Below are positions 1 to 8,518 of a stretch of 64,000 bases of DNA, one piece after another; within the stretch, counting starts at the first letter, position 1, and the number at the start of each line of letters is the position of its first letter. Both the position numbers and the translations under genes were made by a program. The notes below the pieces were generated by a model. The model ran no database searches, had not been told where the DNA came from, and worked only from the letters and a program-made list of their open reading frames with translations. Source of the stretch: Corynebacterium vitaeruminis DSM 20294 (GTDB lineage: Bacteria; Actinomycetota; Actinomycetes; Mycobacteriales; Mycobacteriaceae); NCBI RefSeq assembly GCF_000550805.1, contig NZ_CP004353.1:62001-126000 (forward strand). The letters are read 5' to 3'.

Positions 1-28
1 CTGCGAGGTAGTCGTCAGGGGTGAACAT
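1..28 (-). CDS. Start of a PadR-coupled downstream gene (partial)
   Basis: Only nine codons are present (Met-Phe-Thr-Pro-Asp-Asp-Tyr-Leu-Ala); the rest lies outside the window. The ATG at 28..26 lies inside the end of the PadR gene in another frame and follows a perfect AAGGAGGA ribosome site with 4-nt spacing, so the two genes look translationally coupled. PadR genes are often followed by membrane proteins that begin with a short HAAS/DUF1700 helical domain, and the visible residues fit such a start, but that family assignment is inference. Confidence 0.5.
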
Positions 29-362
29 TGAGTCCTCCTTCGAGCAGGTGGTTCATGTCTTCGGTGAGCTGGGTGAAGTCGTCGTGAAGCTGGCGTTGCA
101 TCTGGCGTCCCTCGTCGGTGAGGGAGTAGTACTTGCGCGGCGGGCCCTTGGGGGACTCCTCCCAGCGACTGGTGATGAGGTTGTTGGCGGTCAGCCGGGA
201 CAAGAGTGGGTAGATCGTCCCGGAGGGGGCCGCGAGGTTCGGGTACTCCTCGAGCCGAGCGAGCAAGGCTGCGCCGTAAAGCTCCTCCCGTGCGATAAGC
301 GTGAGGATGGCCAGCTCGAGGACGCCCTTGCGAAGCTGTGTCTGCGGGCTCTTCTTTGCCAT
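15..362 (-). CDS. PadR family transcriptional regulator
   Basis: This 115-residue protein has the usual length and layout of the short PadR subfamily: an N-terminal winged helix (about residues 10-85, with the typical Gly-Thr-Ile-Tyr-Pro-Leu-Leu segment in the recognition region and a Lys-Tyr-Tyr-Ser-Leu-Thr wing) and a C-terminal dimerisation helix. PadR proteins are small-molecule-responsive repressors, often of membrane or efflux genes. Its stop overlaps the start of the next gene on the same strand, so it probably controls that operon and itself through the imperfect palindrome just upstream. The ligand is unknown. Confidence 0.9.
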   Translation of the reverse strand: MAKKSPQTQLRKGVLELAILTLIAREELYGAALLARLEEYPNLAAPSGTIYPLLSRLTANNLITSRWEESPKGPPRKYYSLTDEGRQMQRQLHDDFTQLTEDMNHLLEGGLNVHP

Positions 363-380
363 AGCTAGATCCTTACATTG

Positions 381-409
381 CCTACTACTTTGTAATGCAT
401 AGTACTAGG
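381..409. promoter_or_regulatory. Probable PadR autoregulatory operator
   Basis: CCTACTACT (381-389) and AGTACTAGG (401-409) form an inverted repeat with one mismatch, 19 to 47 bp upstream of the PadR start in an AT-rich stretch. The position suits autorepression of the PadR operon; no binding has been shown. Confidence 0.4.
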
Positions 410-596
410 CTACCGTGGCGTCTTGGGAGGGCGCAAGGGTCTAGGGAAAACATACAGGTAAGGCGGTCTTTTTACTCTTTCTAGGGGCGCCCAAGCGGGC
501 GGATTCCGAGTGCTTCATCGGGATGTACGGTGCCGCCTTCGCCGCGGGCGAGGTATTCTCGACCCCACCCGGGCGGGCTAGAACGAGCCGTAACCG

Positions 597-1160
597 ATGG
601 ACAAGAGGCGAGTGATGGCCAACTATTGGAACCACAACGTGGCGTTTCATCCGTGGCTTCTGCGGCATGCACACGGCAAGGTCCTCGACGTGGGGTGCGG
701 CGATGGCCTGCTCATGCGCAAGCTGGCCTCCACGGGTGTGGAGGCGATGGGCGTCGACCCTGACCCGAGCCAAGCCGCCGCAGGCGTTATTGCCACCGAC
801 TTCCTCAGCCTCCCCGTCGAGGAGGATGTCGACACCGTCATCTTCGTGGCATCGTTGCATTACATGGACGCCCGGCGGGCCCTAGCCAAAGCGAAGTCCA
901 TCCTGCGCCCCGGCGGAACGTTGCTGGTCGTGGGGTTGTCGAGGAACTCCTCAATCATCGATTGGCTGTGGTCCCTCGCCAACCTCGTCGCCTGTGCCGT
1001 GTTGGAGAGGCGGCACGCCAACAAGGGCGATCCCGACGTAGCGATGACCGAGCCGCAGCTGAGCTACGCCGAGATCCGCGCCATCGCGCGCGAGCTCCTT
1101 CCCGGTTTCGCGATGCGCCGGGCGCTCTACTACCGCTATCTCCTTCGCTGGGAGAAGTAG
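597..1160 (+). CDS. Class I SAM-dependent methyltransferase
   Basis: The 187-residue protein carries the SAM-binding glycine motif Val-Leu-Asp-Val-Gly-Cys-Gly-Asp-Gly at about residues 29-37, an acidic motif II (Gly-Val-Asp-Pro-Asp) near residue 52, and the Leu-Arg-Pro-Gly-Gly-Thr-Leu post-motif loop. This is the methyltransferase 11/UbiE-like fold acting on a small molecule; the substrate cannot be read from the sequence. Two in-frame ATGs (597 and 615) are possible. The second has AGAGG upstream but both sites are weak. It stands alone between oppositely oriented genes. Confidence 0.8.
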   Translation: MDKRRVMANYWNHNVAFHPWLLRHAHGKVLDVGCGDGLLMRKLASTGVEAMGVDPDPSQAAAGVIATDFLSLPVEEDVDTVIFVASLHYMDARRALAKAKSILRPGGTLLVVGLSRNSSIIDWLWSLANLVACAVLERRHANKGDPDVAMTEPQLSYAEIRAIARELLPGFAMRRALYYRYLLRWEK

Positions 1161-1165
1161 CGGTT

Positions 1166-1183
1166 GCTTTCCGACGCCTTCGG
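1166..1183 (+). repeat. Dispersed GCTTNNCGACGCC word (intergenic copy)
   Basis: GCTTTCCGACGCCTTCGG begins six bases after the methyltransferase stop codon. It is one of about 39 copies of the short word in this window (see findings). Confidence 0.6.
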
Positions 1184-1210
1184 CTCGCGTTCTCCGGCCG
1201 GAAGGAACGA

Positions 1211-1425
1211 CTGAAACGCTGAAACATTGAAACACTGAAATGCAAACTTGAAGTTTAAATATTTAAAGTTTGAATGTTCCCGTGAGAGTTGCGGTGAACA
1301 GAAATGCCAACTCACTATTTTGCGAGTTCAAGTAGCATTTTTGGCAGGGTTCGCCTGCGGGCGAAAGTTGAAATCTGAGGTATTAAACTTTCAAAGTCTC
1401 AACTTTAAATATTCAAATATTTAAA
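1211..1425. repeat. AT-rich repeat cluster in the gap after the methyltransferase gene
   Basis: Four 8-bp tandem units of the form (C/T)TGAAACA run from 1211 to 1242. They are followed by the perfect palindrome TTTAAATATTTAAA (1254-1267). A second palindrome, with 10-bp arms TTTAAATATT and AATATTTAAA, lies at 1404-1425. Between the two is a TTCGCC-TGCG-GGCGAA hairpin (1350-1365). The stretch is far richer in AT than its surroundings and holds no gene. It lies between convergent genes, so a terminator role is possible, but there is no T-run. Confidence 0.6.
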
Positions 1426-1432
1426 ACAATCC

Positions 1433-2446
1433 CTACGCCAGGCTGCGCGCCGCGCCGATGATCGCCTCGCGCGCGGGCCGCGGGTGCCAGCCGAGCGTAT
1501 CCACCGCCGCTTGGTTGCAGGTGCGGCGGGCGTAGCCGAGGTCCTCGGCCACCATGCGCATCTCGCCGTTGAAGCGCCCGAGGAAGCGGACGAGGCCGTC
1601 GGGAAGCACGCGGGTGGGCACCTTCTTTGCCTTGTCGCCGAGCTCCTCGCGGATGATGTCGGCGATCTGTTTGAGCGTGAGCGCTGGGCCGTCGGCAAGC
1701 AGGAAGCGGTGGCCCGCGGCCTGGTCGGATTCCATCGCGAGGATGTGCGCGTAGGCCACGTCGCGGACGTCGACGATGGGCATGTACATGTTCGCCAGCA
1801 CCGGCAGCTTTCCGGTGACCATGCGCTCGATGACCTCGTTGGAGCCGGAGGCCTTGCTGCCGAGCGCAGGCCCCATGACGGCGACCGGCAACAAGGTGGT
1901 CAGCTCGAGGCCATCGCCCTCACCGCGGACGAAGTCCCAGGCCTCGCGCTCGGCGAGGGTCTTGCTCTTGCCGTAGGCGTCGACGCCGGGACCGTCGACG
2001 TTGGTCCAGTCTCGCTCGGTGAAGACGTGCTCATCGTGCGGATGGCCCCAGCCGACTGCATGGAAGGCCGAGGTCATGACCACGCGCCGCACGCCAGCGT
2101 CGTGGGTAGCGCGCAGCACCCGCAGGGTGCCAACGCGGGCGGGGGTGATGATCTCGTTTTCATCCTTCACGTGTCCGGGAGCCACCGGCGAGGCGACGTG
2201 GAAGACGGTGTCGATGTCGCCCATCGCGGCCGCCCAGCCGCTATCAGAGGTGAGATCGGCCGCGACGAACTCGAGCGCCTCGTGGTTCGAGAGCCCGGCA
2301 GCCGTGAGCGAGGCGCGCACGGATTCTTCCCGCGCGAGCGAGCGAATGGTCGTGCGGACAAGATAACCCGCATCCGCAAGCTGCATGATGAGGTGCCCGG
2401 CGATGAAGCCGGAGCCGCCGGTAACGAGGACGCGTCGTGGGTTCAC
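1433..2446 (-). CDS. NAD(P)-dependent epimerase/dehydratase, dihydroflavonol-4-reductase-like
   Basis: This is an extended short-chain dehydrogenase of 337 residues. The Rossmann motif Thr-Gly-Gly-Ser-Gly-Phe-Ile-Ala-Gly-His is at residues 9-18, the catalytic Ser/Thr region is near residue 125, and the active-site Tyr158-x-x-x-Lys162 is present. An Arg-rich loop after beta-2 suggests NADPH. Its closest functional class is the DFR/cinnamyl-CoA reductase-like group, which in bacteria reduces small aldehydes or ketones; the substrate is unknown. No partner gene adjoins it. Confidence 0.8.
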   Translation of the reverse strand: MNPRRVLVTGGSGFIAGHLIMQLADAGYLVRTTIRSLAREESVRASLTAAGLSNHEALEFVAADLTSDSGWAAAMGDIDTVFHVASPVAPGHVKDENEIITPARVGTLRVLRATHDAGVRRVVMTSAFHAVGWGHPHDEHVFTERDWTNVDGPGVDAYGKSKTLAEREAWDFVRGEGDGLELTTLLPVAVMGPALGSKASGSNEVIERMVTGKLPVLANMYMPIVDVRDVAYAHILAMESDQAAGHRFLLADGPALTLKQIADIIREELGDKAKKVPTRVLPDGLVRFLGRFNGEMRMVAEDLGYARRTCNQAAVDTLGWHPRPAREAIIGAARSLA

Positions 2447-2521
2447 CCCCGCGAGTGTAGTCGCGGACTGCGGTTCCCGTCAGGGATAAACGAGCCGAGA
2501 AGAAGGCGTCGACACGCAATG

Positions 2522-3208
2522 CTAACTGAGCTTCCTTACCTGTTCTTCGGTTAGTCCCGCCAGCTCAGCGGGGTCAACGTCGCCGGTGCCCACGAGCGTG
2601 AACTGCTTTCCGCCGGCCTCGCCGGTGACGATCTTGACGGAGGTGCCCACCTTGCCGGTGTCCGTGGGCGCGTCGTCGAGCGTCTGGCCCTCGACGAACT
2701 GCTTGATGTACTGCACGTTCGTCGCGCCCGCGACGTTGACGGGGTTGGGGAAGGTCGAATAGGTGGTCACCGTGGTGCCCAGCGCGGAGGTGCTCGTGCG
2801 GGTGATCACGTTGCAGTCGTCCGGGTTGAGCCCGCTGGGCGTGGCGTCGAGGCGCACCAGCGCCATCTCCTCGCCGCGGGTATACATCGCCACGGCGGTC
2901 TCGTACTTCGGCAGCTCGCCCCACGCCAGCAGCGAGGCGGAATCGAAGGCCAGAATACCGCACTGAGCTGGCTCTATGACGTCATTGTCGGTCATGCCGG
3001 TCCCGCCGACGGTGGCGTAGAAGTCCTCGTACGTCATGCCCTCCGGTGCCTGGTCCGCACCCACGAGCAGCACTTGCAGCCCCGCATTGTCGCTTGTCGA
3101 CGCTACGCTGGTGGCCGCAGCGCTCGCGTCGGAGTCCGATTGCTGGTCGTTGCCGCAGGCGGCGAGGGTGAGCGCGGGGATCAAGGCGAGGAGGGCGGTT
3201 CGTCTCAT
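2522..3208 (-). CDS. Secreted lipoprotein of unknown function
   Basis: The N-terminus has two arginines, a short hydrophobic core and a lipobox (Leu-Ala-Ala-Cys, Cys18), followed by a Ser/Asp-rich linker, so it should be lipid-anchored outside the membrane. The roughly 200-residue mature domain has no motif I recognise; similar small lipoproteins are common in corynebacteria. The signal region also carries a copy of the dispersed GCTTGTCGACG word at 3092. A 27-bp gap separates it from the upstream gene on the same strand, so co-transcription is likely. Confidence 0.7.
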   Translation of the reverse strand: MRRTALLALIPALTLAACGNDQQSDSDASAAATSVASTSDNAGLQVLLVGADQAPEGMTYEDFYATVGGTGMTDNDVIEPAQCGILAFDSASLLAWGELPKYETAVAMYTRGEEMALVRLDATPSGLNPDDCNVITRTSTSALGTTVTTYSTFPNPVNVAGATNVQYIKQFVEGQTLDDAPTDTGKVGTSVKIVTGEAGGKQFTLVGTGDVDPAELAGLTEEQVRKLS

Positions 3209-3235
3209 GTGGGTTCCTTTGCGGGGAAGAAGGGG

Positions 3236-3733
3236 TTAGAAGATGGCGTCGCAGCTGTCGGCGAGCGGCTCGGAGTCCCCGCCGATGAGGGCGATGGCGA
3301 GCCCGTGCTCGGGCTCCCAGGCGCACTCGCACTCCCAGGCGACCTGCCAGCGCTCGTCCGGGTAGCGCAGCGTGACCAGCGGCTCGTCGCCGAAGCTGAC
3401 GTGCTGCCAGACATCCTTAGGCTCGTTGATGATGGGCAGGTGCTCCTCGGTGTAGTCGGAGTCCTCCTCCGCCATCTCGCGGTAGACCTGCTGGTAGTAG
3501 GCGAAGACGGCGGGGGCGGTGAGCGCGGAAAACTCCTCCCAGCCCAAGCCAGAGAAGGTGCGGATGCAGTCCGCGATCGCCTGGGTGGTGGGGGCGTCGG
3601 GAGCGTCACCCGTGTGGTCGAGGTTGACCGCGAAGGAAAGCTCGCGGCCTAGGAAGTCCACCGCGCGGGGTGCGGTTTTGGAGAAGTAGTCGTCGGGTTC
3701 GAGATGGCCAATTCCGGGAAGAGTAATGGTCAT
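3236..3733 (-). CDS. Conserved hypothetical protein, DUF6985/DUF2004-like
   Basis: I chose the ATG at 3733 rather than the far upstream start because the preceding 32 codons overlap the promoter of the divergent mycolyltransferase gene and look non-coding. The resulting 165-residue protein is acidic with many aromatic residues, begins Met-Thr-Ile-Thr-Leu-Pro-Gly, and ends with a segment (Trp-Glu-Pro-Glu-His-Gly-Leu-Ala) like that of small cytosolic proteins of the DUF6985/DUF2004 type, some of which are immunity-like. Function is unknown and the family link is tentative. Confidence 0.6.
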   Translation of the reverse strand: MTITLPGIGHLEPDDYFSKTAPRAVDFLGRELSFAVNLDHTGDAPDAPTTQAIADCIRTFSGLGWEEFSALTAPAVFAYYQQVYREMAEEDSDYTEEHLPIINEPKDVWQHVSFGDEPLVTLRYPDERWQVAWECECAWEPEHGLAIALIGGDSEPLADSCDAIF

Positions 3734-3877
3734 GGTTTTCAACCTACCGTGAAACGGTTCGGTGCGCGACGGAGAGCGAAGGGGGAAAGTCGCCCAAAAA
3801 CTAATAGATGCCCCTACGGTTGTGTACAATTACTCATTCTGAATAAAACCCCTCAACCCCCTCACGAGGACACATCC

Positions 3878-5074
3878 ATGCGAAAAGCATCCCGAATCTT
3901 GGCCGGCGTTGTGTGCGCGGCCGCCAGCGTAGCGTCGATAAGCAACGGCGCAGCAAGCGCGCAAACCAGCGTCGAGACCAGCTCCCAGGTGGCCTTCGAC
4001 GGCTCGGCGGAGGCGCTCGTGGCCTGGTCGAAGCAGCCGACCGCGGGCGACGACCTCAACGACCTGTACGCCTTCCTGCACGCGGCGAGCCCGTGGCACC
4101 AGTTTCCGCTGTGGAACCTGTGGGGCGAGCAGACGCCGTACACGCCGGACAAGGAGCGGGACTTCGCTGCGCCGCGCCTGGTCAAGCGCGAAAAGGACGA
4201 GCGTTTCGACGTGGACCGCCTGTGGATCGAATCGCCCGCGATGCGGCGCGTGGTGCAGGTTCAGGTGCAATACCCCAGGGACCGCATCACACCCGCGCCG
4301 ATGCTCTACCTGCTCGACGGGGTCTCCGCGCCGGTGCAGTCCGGCTGGCTGCGCAAGGGCGACGTGCAGGGCGCGCTGGCCCACGAGCACGTCACCGCCA
4401 TCATGCCGGTCGAGGCGGGCGGAACCAACTACACCGACTGGAACGAAACTGACCCCTACCTGGGGCGATCGATGTGGGAAACCGTCCTCATCGACGAGCT
4501 GCCCGGCGTGCTCGAGTCGTCGGAAGCGGGCATCCCCTTCAACGGCCAGCGCTACATCGGCGGGCTCTCGATGGGCGGATCGGCGGCCGTGCGCCTGGCC
4601 AACCTGCACCCCGATCGCTTCGCGGGAGCCTTCTCCGTCTCCGGTTGCTACTCCTCGGTGAACACCACCGGGCGCGAGCTGTTCAACCTCGCCGCGCGCT
4701 CCATGGGCGGAAACCCCGACCTCATGTGGGGCCGCGACATCACCCCGCAGCGCATCCGCAACGACGTGGTGGCCAACCCCGCGGGCATCGCCTCCATGCC
4801 CACCTACATCTACTCCGCGGACGGCCAGGCGGGGCCCAGCGACGTGGAGAGCGCGCGCACCGAGGGCATTGACGAGCTGTTCGGCAACATCGTTCTGGAG
4901 AAGATGGTCAACCGCTGTACCCACGAGCTGGAAGACTCCCTCAACGCCAAGGGGCTGGGCAACGGGAACGTCACCTTCGACTACCACACCGGCGGCGTGC
5001 ACGCCTGGTCCTACTACAAGCAGCAGCTGCCGGTGGCCTGGGCAAACGTGACCAAGGGGGCGTACACCTACTAA
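3878..5074 (+). CDS. Corynomycolyl transferase (antigen 85/PS1-type esterase), secreted
   Basis: The ATG at 3878 is preceded by GAGGA and starts a clear signal peptide ending near Ala-Ser-Ala-Gln, about residue 35. The mature part is an esterase-D/antigen 85 alpha/beta-hydrolase. The nucleophile elbow Gly-Leu-Ser231-Met-Gly-Gly is present and a C-terminal Gly-Val-His-Ala-Trp-Ser supplies the catalytic histidine. Such enzymes move corynomycolic acids from trehalose monocorynomycolate to arabinogalactan or trehalose in the outer membrane, which is one of the strongest signs that the organism is a Corynebacterium. The length of 398 residues fits the short Cmt type without the extra C-terminal repeats of PS1. 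Confidence 0.9.
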   Translation: MRKASRILAGVVCAAASVASISNGAASAQTSVETSSQVAFDGSAEALVAWSKQPTAGDDLNDLYAFLHAASPWHQFPLWNLWGEQTPYTPDKERDFAAPRLVKREKDERFDVDRLWIESPAMRRVVQVQVQYPRDRITPAPMLYLLDGVSAPVQSGWLRKGDVQGALAHEHVTAIMPVEAGGTNYTDWNETDPYLGRSMWETVLIDELPGVLESSEAGIPFNGQRYIGGLSMGGSAAVRLANLHPDRFAGAFSVSGCYSSVNTTGRELFNLAARSMGGNPDLMWGRDITPQRIRNDVVANPAGIASMPTYIYSADGQAGPSDVESARTEGIDELFGNIVLEKMVNRCTHELEDSLNAKGLGNGNVTFDYHTGGVHAWSYYKQQLPVAWANVTKGAYTY

Positions 5075-5151
5075 AGATCTACTTGGGGCCTCACGCGCGG
5101 AGCGTGTAAGAAAGGGTGTTGATCGTGGCTGGCCTGTGCCAAGATGGCGGC

Positions 5152-5793
5152 ATGACTACCGTGACCCTGACCAAGCACCACCACGCCTGCGTGACCCTCG
5201 CCTCCGGCGACACCCGGATCCTGGTTGATCCCGGCTCGCTCGGGGAGGCGCCGAGCATCGAGGGCATCGACGCCATCCTCATCACCCACGATCACTTCGA
5301 CCATGTCCGCCCCGAGCTGATCGCCCAGGCCCTCGCCGAGGGGATCCCCGTCTGGCTGCCGGCCGACGCCGCCGGGCGCCTCGGGCTCGAGGGGGAGGGC
5401 GTGCACCTGGCCGAGCACGGCGACGCCTTCGCCGTGGGCTCAATCAAGGTGAGCGTTCTTGGCGACGAGCACGCGCCGCTGCACCCGACGAAGGCGGGCC
5501 CGCAGAACCGGGCCTACCTGGTCGACGGCCGCATCCTCATCACCGGCGACGAGCACGCCGACGCGCCGGGCCCGGTGGACGTGCTTATCACCCCGGCGGA
5601 CGCGCCGTGGCTGCGCAGCGTCGACCTCATCTCCTACATCCAGCGGCTCACCCCGCGGCTGGTCATCGGCGTGCACGACGGGCTGGTCAACGAGGCTGGC
5701 CGGAAGATCGCCACGAAGAACATCGCCGCGCTGACCGGCGAGGGGGCCAAGGAGGCCACGATCGTGGCGGAGGGGGACAGCATCGAGCTGTAG
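5152..5793 (+). CDS. MBL-fold metal-dependent hydrolase
   Basis: From the ATG at 5152 this 213-residue protein starts with a strand-rich segment and carries the metal site Thr-His46-Asp-His48-Phe-Asp50-His51, with a later Gly-Asp-Glu-His and a Gly-Val-His-Asp-Gly near the C-terminus. This matches the UlaG/YtnP-like small metallo-beta-lactamase-fold group. These are cytosolic Zn hydrolases of varied esters or lactones; the substrate is not readable here. An upstream in-frame start at 5116 gives a longer N-terminus without improving the domain. Confidence 0.85.
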   Translation: MTTVTLTKHHHACVTLASGDTRILVDPGSLGEAPSIEGIDAILITHDHFDHVRPELIAQALAEGIPVWLPADAAGRLGLEGEGVHLAEHGDAFAVGSIKVSVLGDEHAPLHPTKAGPQNRAYLVDGRILITGDEHADAPGPVDVLITPADAPWLRSVDLISYIQRLTPRLVIGVHDGLVNEAGRKIATKNIAALTGEGAKEATIVAEGDSIEL

Positions 5794-5814
5794 CTGACTG
5801 TTTTTGGCTGCCGG

Positions 5815-5830
5815 CGTAGCGTCGACAAGC
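5815..5830 (-). repeat. Dispersed word, intergenic copy
   Basis: CGTAGCGTCGACAAGC lies between the MBL gene stop and its terminator hairpin; it is the reverse complement of GCTTGTCGACG-CTACG. Confidence 0.6.
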
Positions 5831-5871
5831 GAAAAAGAAACTATGACGGGGGTCACTTTCTTACCCCCACG

Positions 5872-5898
5872 GGCGATCGCGAGCGCGGTCGCCTTTTT
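5872..5898 (+). terminator. Intrinsic terminator after the MBL hydrolase gene
   Basis: GGCGATCGC and GCGGTCGCC pair around a GAGC loop (one G-T wobble) and are followed by five T residues. Confidence 0.75.
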
Positions 5899-6066
5899 GT
5901 TGCGGTGCGTGGCGATTTGGGGGTTGGGGGAGAGGTGGGGCTGGGGTAAACGCTATTCACCTTTGCGAAGTCCCTTGTGAAGGTCGCGAGGCCTCGGCAT
6001 CATGTGACACAGAACACCGAGACGTTCATTCATGATCCGGCTCACCACACAACCAAGGAGGCACAC

Positions 6067-7581
6067 ATGCGACAGATCAACCACTTCGTCGGCGGCCAGA
6101 CCACCGCCGAGAGCGCCCGCCAGGGCGACGTCCTCAACCCGGCGACCGGCAAGGTCCAGGCACAGGTCTCCCTGGCCAGCAAGGCCGAGGTCGACGCCTG
6201 CATCGACAACGCCCGCGAGGCCCAGCGCGCGTGGGGCGCGATGAACCCGCAGCGCCGCATCCGCGTGATCAACAAGTGGCTGCAGCTCATCCACGAGAAC
6301 CAGGACGAGCTCGCCCGCCTCATCACCCTCGAGCACGGCAAGACCTACGACGACGCGCTCGGCGACATCGCCCGCGGCACCGACGTCCTCGAGTTCTCGC
6401 TCGGCGCACCGCACCAGCTCAAGGGCGAGTACTCCACCAACGTCGGCAGCGGCATCGACACTTACTCCCTGCGCCAGCCGCTCGGCGTGGTCGCCGGCAT
6501 CACCCCGTTCAACTTCCCGGCGATGATCCCGCTGTGGAAGGCGGGCCCGGCGCTGGCCGCGGGCAACGCGTTCGTGCTCAAGCCCTCCGAGCGCGACCCC
6601 TCCGTCCCGGTCCGACTCGCCGAGCTCTTCCTCGAGGCTGGCGGCCCGGCGGGCGTGTTCAACGTCATCAACGGCGACAAGGAAGCCGTGGACGCGATCC
6701 TCGATTCCCCGGTGATCAAGGCCGTGGGCTTCGTCGGCTCCACCGCCATCGCGCAGTACATCTTCGAGCGCTGCGCGGCCACCGGCAAGCGCGCGCAGTG
6801 CTTCGGCGGCGCGAAGAACCACGTGCTGGTCATGCCCGACGCTAACATCGACGCAGCGGCCGACGCCATCGTCGGTGCCGCCTACGGCTCCGCGGGCGAG
6901 CGCTGCATGGCCCTGTCCGTCGCAGTCCCGGTGGGCGAGGAGACCGCCGAGCGCCTCAAGGCGGCCATCGTCGAGCGCATCGGCAACCTCACCGTCGGCC
7001 ACGGCCTGGAGAAGGGCGTCGACTACGGCCCGCTCGTGGCGCAGTCCGCGCTCGACCGCGTCAACCGCCTCATCGAGGAGGGCGTGCAGGCCGGTGCCGA
7101 CATCGTCGTCGACGGCCGCGGCATCGACCTCTCCGACAAGGAGTTCGAGGGCGAGTCCCTGGGCGGTGGCTTCTTCATCGGCCCCACCCTCTTCGACAAG
7201 GTCACCCCGGAGATGTCCATCTACCTGGAGGAGATCTTCGGCCCGGTTCTCGTCATGGTCCGCGCCAACTCCTTCGAGGAGGCCATCCGCCTGCCCAACG
7301 AGCACCAGTACGGCAACGGCGTGGCCATCTTCACCGAGAACGGCGGCGCCGCCCGCGAGTTCGCCGCGCACGTCGAGGTGGGCATGGTCGGCATCAACGT
7401 GCCGATCCCGGTCCCGGTCGCGTACCACACCTTCGGCGGCTGGAAGGCCTCCGCGTTCGGCGACCTCAACCAGCACGGCCCGGACAGCTTCCGCTTCTAC
7501 ACCAAGACCAAGACCGTCACCAGCCGCTGGCCCGATGGCGACGAGTCCACCGCCGACTTCACCATGCCGGTGATGAAGTAA
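6067..7581 (+). CDS. iolA: CoA-acylating methylmalonate-semialdehyde dehydrogenase
   Basis: A strong AAGGAGG site places the start at 6067, giving 504 residues, the family norm. The enzyme oxidises methylmalonate semialdehyde (or malonate semialdehyde) to propionyl-CoA (or acetyl-CoA) with NAD and CoA. The aldehyde dehydrogenase fold is complete: Ile-Thr-Pro-Phe-Asn-Phe-Pro in the cofactor region and the thiol nucleophile Cys280 in Gly-Ser-Ala-Gly-Glu-Arg-Cys-Met-Ala. That cysteine context is characteristic of MMSDH. The mmsB gene lies 50 bp downstream, so the pair covers the last two steps of distal valine degradation. The same enzyme type (IolA) also serves inositol catabolism, but no other inositol gene is present. 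Confidence 0.95.
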   Translation: MRQINHFVGGQTTAESARQGDVLNPATGKVQAQVSLASKAEVDACIDNAREAQRAWGAMNPQRRIRVINKWLQLIHENQDELARLITLEHGKTYDDALGDIARGTDVLEFSLGAPHQLKGEYSTNVGSGIDTYSLRQPLGVVAGITPFNFPAMIPLWKAGPALAAGNAFVLKPSERDPSVPVRLAELFLEAGGPAGVFNVINGDKEAVDAILDSPVIKAVGFVGSTAIAQYIFERCAATGKRAQCFGGAKNHVLVMPDANIDAAADAIVGAAYGSAGERCMALSVAVPVGEETAERLKAAIVERIGNLTVGHGLEKGVDYGPLVAQSALDRVNRLIEEGVQAGADIVVDGRGIDLSDKEFEGESLGGGFFIGPTLFDKVTPEMSIYLEEIFGPVLVMVRANSFEEAIRLPNEHQYGNGVAIFTENGGAAREFAAHVEVGMVGINVPIPVPVAYHTFGGWKASAFGDLNQHGPDSFRFYTKTKTVTSRWPDGDESTADFTMPVMK

Positions 7582-7631
7582 CTGGTTCAGGGGAATCGGG
7601 TTCGCAGAAACTCATTGGAAGGAGAAAACGC

Positions 7632-8507
7632 ATGAAGATCGCATTCATCGGCCTGGGAAACATGGGCGGCCCGATGGCAGCCAACCTGGTCAAGAACGGC
7701 TTCGAGGTCGCAGGCTTCGACGTGGCTGAGCCCGCCAAGGAGGCAGCCCGCGCGGCAGGCATTAACGTCTGCGACACCGTGGCCGAGGCCGCACGCGGCG
7801 CAGACGTGGTCATGACGATGCTGCCTAACGACGCCTTGGTGCGCGGCGTCATCGCCGAGGCGCGACCCGAGGTCGCGGAGGGGACAACGTTCATCGACTC
7901 CTCCACCATCGCGGTCGACGCCGCCCGCGAGATCGGCGCGGAGCTGACCGACGCTGGCTTCCGCTTCATCGACGCTCCGGTCTCCGGCGGCATCTTCGGC
8001 GCCCAGGAGGGCACGCTCGCCTTCATGGTCGCTGGCGACGAGGCCACCTTCAGCGAGCACCGCTCGCTCTTCGAGGCCATGGGCCGCTCCATCACCTACT
8101 GCGGCGAGCTCGGCAACGGCCAGGCGGTCAAGGCCTGCAACAACATGATCCTGGCCATCCAGCAGGTCGCCCTGTCCGAGGCGATGGTCATGTCTGAGCG
8201 CCTGGGCGTGGACCCGCAGGTGTTCTTCGACGTGGTCTCCAACGCCACCGGGTCGAGCTGGTCGCTGACTAAGAACTGCCCGGTAACTGGTCCGGTCCCG
8301 ACCTCGCCGGCGAACAACGACTTCAAGCCGGGGTTTGCCACCGCGCTCATGCTCAAGGACCTGCGCCTAGCGATGCAGGCGGCTGAGTCCACCAAGACCG
8401 CGACCGTGCTGGGCCGCATCGTGGCCGACCAGTACGAGAAGCTGGCCGCCGACGGGCACGGCGGGGAGGACTTCTCCGTCATCATCAACGAGGTGCGCGG
8501 GGCCTAG
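7632..8507 (+). CDS. mmsB: 3-hydroxyisobutyrate dehydrogenase
   Basis: A 291-residue beta-hydroxyacid dehydrogenase with the N-terminal dinucleotide fold Gly-Leu-Gly-Asn-Met-Gly-Gly (residues 7-13), the substrate loop Asp-Ser-Ser-Thr (89-92), Asp-Ala-Pro-Val-Ser-Gly-Gly (114-120), and the catalytic Lys167 in Gly-Asn-Gly-Gln-Ala-Val-Lys. It oxidises 3-hydroxyisobutyrate to methylmalonate semialdehyde, the substrate of the preceding enzyme. AAGGAG upstream of the ATG supports the start. Co-transcription with iolA is likely. Confidence 0.93.
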   Translation: MKIAFIGLGNMGGPMAANLVKNGFEVAGFDVAEPAKEAARAAGINVCDTVAEAARGADVVMTMLPNDALVRGVIAEARPEVAEGTTFIDSSTIAVDAAREIGAELTDAGFRFIDAPVSGGIFGAQEGTLAFMVAGDEATFSEHRSLFEAMGRSITYCGELGNGQAVKACNNMILAIQQVALSEAMVMSERLGVDPQVFFDVVSNATGSSWSLTKNCPVTGPVPTSPANNDFKPGFATALMLKDLRLAMQAAESTKTATVLGRIVADQYEKLAADGHGGEDFSVIINEVRGA

Positions 8508-8518
8508 GCTCTTTGCCT

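Noticed and set aside
1484..2554. 356-codon plus-strand frame over the epimerase gene
   Set aside because: Shadow of the reductase gene, without motifs or ribosome site.
3740..3760. parS-like CGTGAAAC sequence
   Set aside because: Lacks the left TGTTTCA half of the parS palindrome; it is a chance half-match.
6003..6018. GlxR/CRP-type site (TGTGACAC...) upstream of iolA
   Set aside because: Only the left half-site TGTGA is present; the right TCACA half is missing.
5953..7476. 507-codon open frame antisense to iolA
   Set aside because: It mirrors the codon structure of the certain aldehyde dehydrogenase gene; long antisense frames are usual at this GC content and the product has no domain pattern.
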